Shown piece by piece: positions 1 through 6,492 of a stretch of DNA of 9,225 nucleotides. The notes below the pieces were generated by a model. It saw only the letters and a program-made list of their open reading frames with translations, was not told where the DNA came from and ran no database searches. How positions within the stretch are numbered: position 1 is the first letter of the stretch; every line of letters begins with the position of its first letter. The DNA comes from CAZUSO01 sp964622775 (lineage in GTDB: Bacteria > Bacteroidota > Bacteroidia > Chitinophagales > Chitinophagaceae), in contig CAZUSO010000090.1 of assembly GCA_964622775.1 (NCBI GenBank), positions 1 through 9,225 of the forward strand, given 5' to 3'. The translations under genes and the position numbers were made by a program.

Positions 1-931
1 GGAACTCACAGTCTTTGCATTTGGTGATTTCGTCTTTTTTAATGTTCCAGTATTTTTTAAAGCCGGGCTTGTTGACGGCTTCTTCCAGCGTAGTGTCTTT
101 GATATTGCCGAAGCTCTCCTTCATGCTGGGGCAGTTTTTGATATTGCCTTCGGTATCTATGGCTATCTTGCGGTTAAGGCAGGTATTGTGATGAAGGGAT
201 TCGGTGTAATGGGGGATGTTGATTGCAAATTGTTCCAACTGTATAATACCACAGTGTAAAATACTTTTTATATTTTCTTTGGTGAGAAAAACTGAACCTG
301 TAAAATATTCTTCTTGTTTTAAAACAGCATTTTCAATTCCACCGCAAACCGTGATGTTTCTCACCTTTCGGTTATGATTGATAAAGGATGATATTTTTTC
401 ATTAAAATCTTCTTCGCCGAATATATACGGAATGACTAACTCCATTGCCTTTATCTGAGTAGGATTAAGGATATCTAAAATTTTCTGAACTACTGATAAC
501 TCAACCGTTTCAAAAAATCTTAATTGTACATAGTTGCAACATAATATCTCCAATTGTTGCAAAAACGATTCATTGATAAAATCAAATTTGTCTTTGATAT
601 CAATAATACAATTGGAAATATGGGCAGCAAAAAGCCAATCTGTGCTTAACATCGGAAAATGTTCTAACTCTTCGTTATTATCAAAACGGTAGATTAGCTC
701 TTTTTTCTCCAAAAAAGAAATATATTCATTTAATACAATATCACCTCCTTCATCTAATTGCTGCTCAATATCTGAAAGATTAAAAGCATGGCACGCATTA
801 TCAAATAAATTAAAAAGGGAATTGGGCACAAAGCAAATTTCTTTTCGTTGTAAATCGCAAATTAAAGAACGGCTTGCCCCAGAGGTGATTGTACAACAAC
901 TAAATAATTTAATGTATTTTTCTTTACTCAT
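1..931 (-). CDS. gwsS: SPASM-domain peptide maturase of grasp-with-spasm system, cassette 1 (partial, 3' end off window)
   Basis: The reading frame starts at ATG 931-929 and stays open for 310 codons to the left edge, so the C-terminus lies outside. The N-terminus (MSKEKYIKLFSCC) is diverged from the cassette 2 copy. From about residue 239 (IPHYTESLHHNTCLNRKIAI) the two proteins are almost identical. Cysteines C251, C267, C305 and C308 are the start of the SPASM iron-sulfur set; about 58 further residues should follow. No radical SAM CxxxCxxC motif is present, as I recall for this family, which acts with an ATP-grasp enzyme on a small precursor peptide. Its start overlaps the end of the upstream 81-residue ORF by 8 bases, implying translational coupling. 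The biochemical role of GwsS is inferred from family context. Confidence 0.9.
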   Translation of the reverse strand, partial: MSKEKYIKLFSCCTITSGASRSLICDLQRKEICFVPNSLFNLFDNACHAFNLSDIEQQLDEGGDIVLNEYISFLEKKELIYRFDNNEELEHFPMLSTDWLFAAHISNCIIDIKDKFDFINESFLQQLEILCCNYVQLRFFETVELSVVQKILDILNPTQIKAMELVIPYIFGEEDFNEKISSFINHNRKVRNITVCGGIENAVLKQEEYFTGSVFLTKENIKSILHCGIIQLEQFAINIPHYTESLHHNTCLNRKIAIDTEGNIKNCPSMKESFGNIKDTTLEEAVNKPGFKKYWNIKKDEITKCKDCEF

Positions 932-1169
932 TTTTTATCTCAGCTATTCTGGAAAAGGCTTTATAAAATTTATCCGTTCTGTGAGCGGCAGCGTTGTATT
1001 TCCCAAACGACAAAACCGGCTCTTGCTCCTTATCTTCTTCCTTAGCTTTTACTATTATCTTCCACGAATCAACGTTTAAAGGCAGATGCGCTCTATTATT
1101 ATCTATCCATTGATGTATTTCATGTTCTATTTTTTCTTCTTCGGTCATTATCTGTTTTTCATTTTTCAT
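924..1169 (-). CDS. Small hypothetical protein between gwsG and gwsS (81 aa)
   Basis: I do not recognise this protein. It is 81 residues, highly charged and predicted soluble, with no signal peptide or membrane segment. The N-terminal part is acidic (MTEEEKIEHEIHQWIDNN) and the C-terminal half is mixed basic and acidic. It overlaps gwsG by 11 bases upstream and gwsS by 8 bases downstream, so it sits inside a tightly coupled operon; this is the main support for it being real. A second ATG at codon 8 is an alternative start. Cassette 2 has no counterpart at this position. It could be an accessory factor for this precursor or its maturases, but nothing in the sequence shows a function. Confidence 0.7.
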   Translation of the reverse strand: MKNEKQIMTEEEKIEHEIHQWIDNNRAHLPLNVDSWKIIVKAKEEDKEQEPVLSFGKYNAAAHRTDKFYKAFSRIAEIKNE

Positions 1170-2145
1170 TAATAAGCTCTTCCGCTATTGATTTGCTAAT
1201 AGGGTAGTTACAATTTTTCTCCAACCATTGATATTGCCCTACAGGATTTACTTCTAAAAAAACATATTCACCCTCCGGTGTGTATATCATATCTATCGAG
1301 CCACAATTCATGTCAATAGCTTTCATAAATGAATGCAATTTTTGTTCAATTTCTTTAGGTAAGATGTATGGCACGCAACGGTTGGGGCGTTCATCATCAT
1401 AATTTCTAAAATCAATTTTTGTCTTTTCATTCTCTTGCGAAAAGATAGCCATAGGAAAAAACTTGCCTTTGAGGTAAAAGATGCGGAGTTCGTATTTCTT
1501 TTCAATATATTGCTGGAAAAGGATAGGAACACCAGGTTCCCGATGGTTTCCAGGAATAATAGGCTTTGTAACAATCTGTGTAGTCAAAGAAATTTTTATT
1601 TTTTTTCCTCTATAAATAAAAGTAAAATCATTATTATAGATAGCTTTTGTAATTACTTTGGCATGGCTTTTAACAAGCTCATCAATATCAGTGCTATCGT
1701 TTGATATTAATGTTTCGGGTATTTGCAAATTATTCGTTGAGGCTACAATCAGCATTTCTATTTTATCGATTTTGTTATTTAATGCTTTATTAATGCTACT
1801 GAAATGGTTATCGAACGCACTTAGGATTAGCTGTTCCTCAGTTAATGCAATTGTATTTAACTTTAAAAAAAAATTCCCTAAACCTCCAGTATCAGCTATG
1901 GGTATATTGTTTAATTTATATACTCCCCTTCGATACCATTTTCTATAAGTGGGGCTAACTGTTATCTCTTTACCGAGACAATCAACTTTTAAAGTTGCTA
2001 ATTCATTTATTTTTATGGAAATTTTTTGGATGGGTGTTACGTCATTATGTCTAAATATTTCTACATTATTGTTGTTCTTGTAATAAAACCAGTCCAAAAC
2101 ATCATTTGTTGATTCATCATCTTCATTTGATTGAATTAATACCAT
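1159..2145 (-). CDS. gwsG: ATP-grasp peptide maturase of grasp-with-spasm system, cassette 1
   Basis: This 328-residue ATP-grasp ligase should use ATP to activate side-chain carboxylates of the precursor and form ester or amide crosslinks (graspetide chemistry). Visible landmarks are WYRRG (70-74), a likely ATP-binding lysine in VITK (K167), ELRIFYLKGKFFPMAIFSQ (219-237), the NRCVP block (255-259), and the metal-binding C-terminal signature CGSIDMI...FLEVNPVGQY with D285, E298 and N300. The start is placed at the ATG of MVLIQS because the cassette 2 enzyme aligns from MVLIIS; a TTG six codons upstream is possible but less likely. It begins 20 bases after the stop of the exported-protein gene and its end overlaps the 81-residue ORF, so it is part of one leftward operon. 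Confidence 0.93.
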   Translation of the reverse strand: MVLIQSNEDDESTNDVLDWFYYKNNNNVEIFRHNDVTPIQKISIKINELATLKVDCLGKEITVSPTYRKWYRRGVYKLNNIPIADTGGLGNFFLKLNTIALTEEQLILSAFDNHFSSINKALNNKIDKIEMLIVASTNNLQIPETLISNDSTDIDELVKSHAKVITKAIYNNDFTFIYRGKKIKISLTTQIVTKPIIPGNHREPGVPILFQQYIEKKYELRIFYLKGKFFPMAIFSQENEKTKIDFRNYDDERPNRCVPYILPKEIEQKLHSFMKAIDMNCGSIDMIYTPEGEYVFLEVNPVGQYQWLEKNCNYPISKSIAEELINEK

Positions 2146-2165
2146 TGCGTTTTTTTTTAACAATA

Positions 2166-3095
2166 CTAATCAGTTTCTTCTTCGGATAAAAATTTATTAT
2201 TCAAGGTCACTACAAAATTATTGTAGAAGTAAAATGGTGTTGGATGTCGGAATTGATATTTTAATTTTTTCAGATAATCATCCATATTTTCGAGATAAAT
2301 TTCTGCCCTCCTTTTATTAATCTCTTCCAGCCTTGCTGCGCTCATTTCTCTGGTCGTGAAGAGCATGTTATAATAATCCTCATCCCTGACCATAAGCAGC
2401 TCTGCATAATAATCTGGTCTAAAGCCTCCCAGCAAAACCTGTTTCTTTAATATCTCGTCAATGGCTGTCTGCATTGGCCTTCTATGCCAAACTATATACC
2501 ATATAGCATTCGGCTTTTGTGGTGAGGTAATATTAGGGAAATAGCCAACTTTATTAAAGTCGGGGAATCCTTTTTCGTCAATTAATTTTTTTAATTCCTT
2601 TTCGTTGGCGATATCTACTTGCCTTATGCTGTCTTTGTTTTCTGTTAATTGCCGTATGGCTTGATCCCTATTTTCTATGGAGTCTAGAGCCATCGAAAAG
2701 TATCGCAGTTTTTCGTCATTATCCCATCTATATTGCCTGTCTGCATCATAACTATAGGATATGTTTTCAAATAATCCCCGGCGACCAATATGAGCCATAT
2801 CATAGCTAATAAATTCCTTTTTCAAGCCGCAAACAGCCAAAATCTCCAAGTATCTACTTGCCAAAAAAGTGTCATTCAACAAGGCCGTTAATACAAAAGC
2901 ATTGTACACATCTTTGCCCTCAATAGATGCCTTATTAAAGGCCTTCTGATAATATGCCAAAGCTTCTTTGTAATTAGAATCGACAATGGCCAGTTCAGCT
3001 TTATTGACGTAGCTATAGTAGGCCTTTACGTCCGGTTGGCAAAATACGTTGCGACTCGACAAGAGCAAGAACAAGATTATAATTTGTTTGGTCAT
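2166..3095 (-). CDS. Exported TPR-like / DUF6624-like protein, cassette 1 (309 aa)
   Basis: The first 20 residues form a typical Bacteroidota signal peptide (MTKQIIILFLLLSS...FCQ), so the protein is exported to the periplasm or surface; the cysteine is not in a clear lipobox. Residues about 25-85 look like TPR helices (ALAYYQKAFNKA). The middle has DQAIR (144-148), D161/N164, GFP (176-178), a conserved-looking histidine (H204) and a later R. This order resembles, from memory, the DUF6624 family, a tentative match. It lies between precursor and gwsG, the same slot as the 304-residue exported protein of cassette 2, with which it shares only weak similarity. Role unknown; a periplasmic partner for export, processing or immunity would fit the position but is inference. 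Confidence 0.82.
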   Translation of the reverse strand: MTKQIIILFLLLSSRNVFCQPDVKAYYSYVNKAELAIVDSNYKEALAYYQKAFNKASIEGKDVYNAFVLTALLNDTFLASRYLEILAVCGLKKEFISYDMAHIGRRGLFENISYSYDADRQYRWDNDEKLRYFSMALDSIENRDQAIRQLTENKDSIRQVDIANEKELKKLIDEKGFPDFNKVGYFPNITSPQKPNAIWYIVWHRRPMQTAIDEILKKQVLLGGFRPDYYAELLMVRDEDYYNMLFTTREMSAARLEEINKRRAEIYLENMDDYLKKLKYQFRHPTPFYFYNNFVVTLNNKFLSEEETD

Positions 3096-3123
3096 TTTAA
3101 ATTTTGAGATGAGTTAGTATAAT

Positions 3124-3149
3124 AGCCGGTATCCCAAAAAATACCGGCT
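3124..3149 (-). promoter_or_regulatory. Hairpin between precursor and exported-protein gene, cassette 1
   Basis: A perfect 9-bp inverted repeat (AGCCGGTAT / ATACCGGCT) encloses an 8-base loop. It lies 73 bases past the precursor stop and just upstream of the next gene of the operon. There is no long U-tract after it on the leftward strand, so it may act as an RNA stabiliser or weak attenuator rather than a full terminator. A similar hairpin occupies the same place in cassette 2. Confidence 0.65.
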
Positions 3150-3222
3150 TGTTAAACTGGCACTATATTAGCTGCCTCTTCTCAGGGTGATACCATCATA
3201 CATTACAATATGTCGGATTCTA

Positions 3223-3441
3223 TTAGGAAGCAGCTATCCATATTCTTTCGGTCTTGCCGTCATCATACGTAACGTCATTAAAAAGCAGATGATCTCCATT
3301 GCGAAATTCATTATCACTTCTAAATCTTCTGGTTGCAGTTTCTCCTGCCCCGGTTGCAGTATAACCACCACCTCTGATTGTGCTCATTTGAGAGCTAGAT
3401 AATGGATCAAATTTCCCATTTTTTAAGCTTTCCAATTTCAT
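3223..3441 (-). CDS. Grasp-with-spasm precursor peptide, cassette 1 (72 aa)
   Basis: This small peptide is the likely substrate of GwsG/GwsS. The leader MKLESLKNGKFDPLSSSQM leads to a GGG stretch (24-26), the usual pattern of Bacteroidota RiPP leaders with a GG-type boundary. The following core of about 46 residues is rich in Thr, Ser, Asp and Glu, side chains that ATP-grasp enzymes crosslink. It ends YDDGKTERIWIAAS. Start: the ATG at 3441 opens the leader shared with the second precursor (MKLESLK.GKF). It is the first gene of the leftward operon, divergent from the regulator at 3647. The real processing site and the crosslinked residues cannot be read from sequence. Confidence 0.88.
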   Translation of the reverse strand: MKLESLKNGKFDPLSSSQMSTIRGGGYTATGAGETATRRFRSDNEFRNGDHLLFNDVTYDDGKTERIWIAAS

Positions 3442-3498
3442 AAAATAAAAATTTAGTTTTTAAAAATCCCCTTAACGCACATGGGTTAAAGCGTTTCC

Positions 3499-3557
3499 TT
3501 TCCTCTTTTTTCTTTGGGCTGGTTAAGGAGTGGAAGCCCGCAGTGTTTGCAAATACA
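3499..3557 (-). repeat. 59-bp conserved precursor leader block, copy 1
   Basis: This block in the 5' region of the precursor transcript is identical by eye to 7864-7922 upstream of the second precursor. On the leftward strand one frame reads CICKHCGLPLLNQPKEKRG, with a CxxC pair, but in this copy the frame stops soon after (KETL, stop) and has no ATG. It contains a short GGGCT/AGCCC inverted repeat. It may be an untranslated regulatory leader, a promoter region or a remnant of a coding segment. Confidence 0.75.
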
Positions 3558-3593
3558 ATACGAAAGTGACAGTCTTAAAAATTATAAACAAAT

Positions 3594-3645
3594 TTCTAAC
3601 TAAAAAATATTTATTCTAACTAAAATTATTTTACTTTTACTAAAA
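3594..3645 (+). promoter_or_regulatory. Candidate operator: three direct repeats with 20-bp period before regulator 1
   Basis: TTCTAACTAAAA occurs at 3594-3605 and 3614-3625, and a variant (TTTTACTAAAA) at 3635-3645. The shared C of each unit falls at 3600, 3620 and 3640, an exact 20-bp spacing (about two helix turns, same face). The last unit touches the start codon of the XRE gene. The likely reader is that XRE protein, by autoregulation, or another factor controlling the divergent operon. Confidence 0.6.
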
Positions 3646-3646
3646 A

Positions 3647-4060
3647 ATGAGTAAGGAAAAATCCCAGATTGACTATTTAAAAAAGCGTATTGGAGAAAAT
3701 ATCCGAAAAATACGCCAACAAATGCAAATTGAAGTAAAGCAGCTTTGCAATGATTTGGAAATTTCTCCAAGTGCATACAGCAACATTGAGCGCGGCGTTA
3801 CGGATATTAGCATCAGCAGGGTAATGCAACTTGCTGACTACTTCTCTGTTCATTACGCGCAGATCTTAGCAGTTGACAATACTACAATATTCCAATTTTC
3901 TCCACAAAGCTTAGCCAATAGCACACAGCACAATGTAAATCATCAAGCTACCACATTAAATAACGATGGCTTTCAACTTGCATTAGAACAGGCAAATAAT
4001 GAAATATTATATCTCAAAGAGCAAAACTTAAAATTATTGGATGCACTAACAAAAAAATAG
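3647..4060 (+). CDS. XRE-family transcriptional regulator, cassette 1
   Basis: A 137-residue protein with an N-terminal helix-turn-helix of the Cro/C1 type at about residues 16-73 (GENIRKIRQQMQIEVKQLCNDL, then SPSAYSNIERG as recognition region). After TTIFQ (79-83) comes a low-complexity linker and a C-terminal helix (about 110-137) ending YLKEQNLKLLDALTKK, probably a coiled coil for dimerisation. The last 16 residues are identical to those of the second regulator, within a 338-bp identical DNA repeat, while the DNA-binding domain is quite different. It is divergent from precursor 1 and convergent with gwsS of cassette 2. It most likely controls the divergent operon from the shared 205-bp intergenic region. 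Confidence 0.88.
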   Translation: MSKEKSQIDYLKKRIGENIRKIRQQMQIEVKQLCNDLEISPSAYSNIERGVTDISISRVMQLADYFSVHYAQILAVDNTTIFQFSPQSLANSTQHNVNHQATTLNNDGFQLALEQANNEILYLKEQNLKLLDALTKK

Positions 4061-4346
4061 CCATCCAAAATTCAAAATCTATAATCCATAATTCATCATC
4101 CAAAATCCAAAATTGATTTCATTCCGTAATAATCAATCGCTTTTTGCTTCAGCGGGTTTGTACTCCACTCTTCCCATTCGCAGGTATAGGGATTGTAGCC
4201 GCATTTAAGCGGCGCGGAATACATATCGTCCGGCTTGTCTAAGTAGGCTCTGCAATCAGTGCAAACATGCCGGAACTCGCAGTCTTTGCATTTGGTGATT
4301 TCGTCTTTTTTAATGTTCCAGTATTTTTTAAAGCCGGGCTTGTTGA
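4009..4346. repeat. Cassette junction direct repeat, copy A (338 bp)
   Basis: This block is identical by eye to 8365-8702, at an offset of exactly 4356 bp. It holds the last 17 codons or so of the regulator, a 35-bp AT-rich gap made of ATCCAAAATT-like words, and the last 82 codons of the convergent gwsS. The part from 4272 continues to 4485 with about 97% identity to 1-214. No intrinsic terminator hairpin was seen in the gap. The repeat is a natural site for homologous recombination between cassettes. Confidence 0.95.
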
Positions 4347-5172
4347 CGGCTTCTTCCAGCGTAGTGTCTTTGATATTCCCGAAGCTTTCCTTCATGCTGG
4401 GGCAGTTTTTGATATTGCCTTCGGCATCTATGGCTATCTTGCGGTTAAGACAGGTATTGTGGTGAAGGGATTCGGTGTAATGGGGTAAATTAGGCATAAA
4501 GTAATTTGACTTAATAACTCCACAATGCTTGTCGTCAGAGAGATCCCATGTTACCTTGGTAAGCCTAAAGTCAAATTCCTCATCAAAATCCTCATACATT
4601 TCAGGATCTTGATAAACGACAACTGAATTCAGAAATACATACTTTGACTTAAAGTAACTGAAATTAATTTCCTCTTTCAACTTAATACGTAAATGAATAT
4701 CCTCCATTTCCAGCATAGCACAAATAGAAAGTATTTGTTCCAACTCGAAAGTATTTATGGCTTTTTTGATATTAATTTCAACAAAGTAACATGAAAGTTT
4801 AACCAGTTGAGATAGGATGCTATGCAAGTTGCTTTCAAATCCATTAAGAGATAATATAGCATTTGAGATTGTTGCTGGATAATCAAATTCATCGTTTATT
4901 GATGTAAAAGCAATATTTAAATCTTTAGGGGATGAAAATATTATTTCGTTCTCAAAAAGAAATTTGAAATAATCTTCTATTATTCCTTTTTCTTCGGAGT
5001 TATAATGTTGTTCAACATCTTTTATTGTTTTATTGTTATAATTAACAAGGATTTCATACATGCCTAAAGGAATAGTATAGTATGCAGATCTTTGTGAGTC
5101 TATAATTAAGGCTCTATTATATCCTTTGATTATATGACAACATGAGAATATCCTAAACACGTCGTTATTCAT
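4096..5172 (-). CDS. gwsS: SPASM-domain peptide maturase of grasp-with-spasm system, cassette 2
   Basis: This copy is complete: 358 residues if started at the ATG of MNNDVFRIFSCC, chosen because cassette 1 gwsS aligns from MSKEKYIKLFSCC. The C-terminal third carries the SPASM cysteines C241, C257, C295, C298, C304, C307, C324 and C331, which should bind auxiliary iron-sulfur clusters. No CxxxCxxC is present, so radical SAM activity is not expected. Residues 1-228 differ greatly from the cassette 1 protein while residues 229 onward are almost identical, also in DNA. The frame continues upstream without a stop for 56 more residues to an ATG at 5340, so a longer protein is possible. It converges with regulator 1 with a 35-bp gap. 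Confidence 0.92.
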   Translation of the reverse strand: MNNDVFRIFSCCHIIKGYNRALIIDSQRSAYYTIPLGMYEILVNYNNKTIKDVEQHYNSEEKGIIEDYFKFLFENEIIFSSPKDLNIAFTSINDEFDYPATISNAILSLNGFESNLHSILSQLVKLSCYFVEINIKKAINTFELEQILSICAMLEMEDIHLRIKLKEEINFSYFKSKYVFLNSVVVYQDPEMYEDFDEEFDFRLTKVTWDLSDDKHCGVIKSNYFMPNLPHYTESLHHNTCLNRKIAIDAEGNIKNCPSMKESFGNIKDTTLEEAVNKPGFKKYWNIKKDEITKCKDCEFRHVCTDCRAYLDKPDDMYSAPLKCGYNPYTCEWEEWSTNPLKQKAIDYYGMKSILDFG

Positions 5173-5340
5173 TCTATATTTATGACTTCCGTGAAATAAA
5201 CTTGTAAAGCCGTCTATTAACATATTTACTTGTGTTATGACGGTGCGAATTTCTTCTTCTATCATTTCGATAAGGTTGCCGAATGCAGGACCAAAGGTGA
5301 GCAGACCAGGGAAGCCTGGAGATGTCATCAAATAGGTCAT
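5173..5340 (-). other. Open in-frame extension upstream of gwsS, cassette 2
   Basis: A 56-codon stretch, in frame with gwsS and beginning at an ATG 5 bases after the gwsG stop, reads as plausible protein (MTSPGFPGLLTFGPAFGNLI, then IEEEIRTVITQVNMLIDG). Its first 60 bases from the second ATG are about half GC, higher than the neighbouring genes. It has no match in the cassette 1 protein. It may be a real N-terminal extension, a separate small gene that fused, or an inserted fragment; in cassette 1 this gwsG-gwsS slot holds an unrelated 81-residue ORF. Confidence 0.45.
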
Positions 5341-5345
5341 ACATT

Positions 5346-6374
5346 TTAAATATTTTTTGTTTCATTTTTCATTTTTTTATTTGTTGATTGAAATAGAGCT
5401 GCTGCAATTTTCCTATTCAAAAAATAATTACAAGGTTCACTAACCATACCATATTGCCCCACAGGATTTACTTCCAAGAATATATATTCGCCTTCCGGAG
5501 TCAAGATTAAATCTAATGACCCACAATTTAGCCGGGCAAGCTTCATAAAGCGCTTAATTCTGTTCTCAATCTGCCTTGGTAATTTTGCAGGCACACACCT
5601 GTTTGGCCGGTCGTCATCATAATTTCTATAATCCAGTCTCGTCTTTTCATTTTGCTGAGAAAATATTGCCATGGGATATAGGTCTCCATGAATATAGAAT
5701 ACCCTAATTTCAACATATTTATGTACATAATATTGAAAAAGTGTGGGTGCAAACGTATTTACATTTTGCTGTCTATCATATGCATTAGCTATATGTATTT
5801 TAGTAAAATAATTAAATTCACTATCACAAAAAGAAAATAATTCATTTATGCTTTTAGTAATGACGATTTTACCTTTTCCTTTTTTACTAAAGCATGATAG
5901 GTCATCATCGGATGTAGTAATTAATGTGTTTGGTACAGTCAAACCTGCTTGCATTGCCAAATATTGATAAAGAGTTTTATTGTTTCGGGAAAATAGAAAA
6001 TTATTAATATTAATTCTGCAATTTGCCTCTAAGTAATGATGAATAAATTCGAATAAATTACCTATCTCTTGGTTTATATACTTTTTTATTTCGTTGTTAA
6101 TTTTCTGGTTTCTTGAAATACGTCCATAATCTCTTTGACTATTATTGTTTAACCATCCCCGCCTATACCAATATGCCTTTATTTTTGTAAGATCTATCAA
6201 CTTTCCATTGATCGTAATGCAGAATTGAATTATTTTTTGATTCTCGATTTCCATATTAACAAATTCAACTATGTCAGTTTCATTAATTCTCAGCCATGAG
6301 CATTTCATATGGTCTAACCAATTTATAACCTGATTTGTACTAAAGTCTTCATGATCGGAAATTATTAATACCAT
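5346..6374 (-). CDS. gwsG: ATP-grasp peptide maturase of grasp-with-spasm system, cassette 2
   Basis: A 342-residue ATP-grasp ligase, paralogous to the cassette 1 enzyme and expected to install ester or amide links in precursor 2. Landmarks are AYWYRRG (67-73), VITK with K174, the VEIRVFYIHGDLYPMAIFSQ block (221-240), NRCVP (258-262), and CGSLDLI...FLEVNPVGQYG with metal ligands D288, E301 and N303. The N-terminal and central parts (about 75-205) differ strongly from cassette 1, as expected if they recognise a different leader or core. The start is placed at MVLIIS by alignment; the frame is open for 20 more codons (MPMHYFLYY...) but these look like non-coding upstream sequence. It lies 118 bases after the exported-protein gene. 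Confidence 0.93.
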   Translation of the reverse strand: MVLIISDHEDFSTNQVINWLDHMKCSWLRINETDIVEFVNMEIENQKIIQFCITINGKLIDLTKIKAYWYRRGWLNNNSQRDYGRISRNQKINNEIKKYINQEIGNLFEFIHHYLEANCRININNFLFSRNNKTLYQYLAMQAGLTVPNTLITTSDDDLSCFSKKGKGKIVITKSINELFSFCDSEFNYFTKIHIANAYDRQQNVNTFAPTLFQYYVHKYVEIRVFYIHGDLYPMAIFSQQNEKTRLDYRNYDDDRPNRCVPAKLPRQIENRIKRFMKLARLNCGSLDLILTPEGEYIFLEVNPVGQYGMVSEPCNYFLNRKIAAALFQSTNKKMKNETKNI

Positions 6375-6492
6375 AATAATGCTATATGTTGTCTGTATAA
6401 ACAATTCATAGTATAAAAAATAATGCATTGGCATTTATTCATCAGGAAAGCATTATCAGCCGATACCAAAAACATTGAAATTTAAACAAAAC

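Noticed and set aside
822..1079. Rightward frame of 85 residues across the gwsS start and the 81-residue ORF
   Set aside because: Antisense to two leftward genes with better coding character and coupled overlaps.
1435..1948. Rightward frames opposite gwsG 1
   Set aside because: Shadow frames of a clear ATP-grasp gene with intact motifs.
2146..2163. TTG start adding six residues to GwsG 1
   Set aside because: Alignment with GwsG 2 begins at MVLI, and the extension is a poly-A/Lys stretch.
3187..3402. Rightward 71-residue frame opposite precursor 1
   Set aside because: Antisense of the precursor, which has the family leader and a counterpart in cassette 2.
4061..4110. ATCCAAAATT-type words in the regulator-gwsS gap as a CRISPR or terminator
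   Set aside because: Too short, without regular spacers or a GC stem; partly coding for the GwsS C-terminus. Best seen as AT-rich low-complexity sequence.
5180..5365. 61-residue leftward frame MKQKIFKMYDLFDD... between gwsG and gwsS in cassette 2
   Set aside because: Arg/His/Ser-rich, out-of-frame composition; the alternative frame continuous with gwsS is more protein-like, and there is no similarity to the 81-residue ORF of cassette 1.
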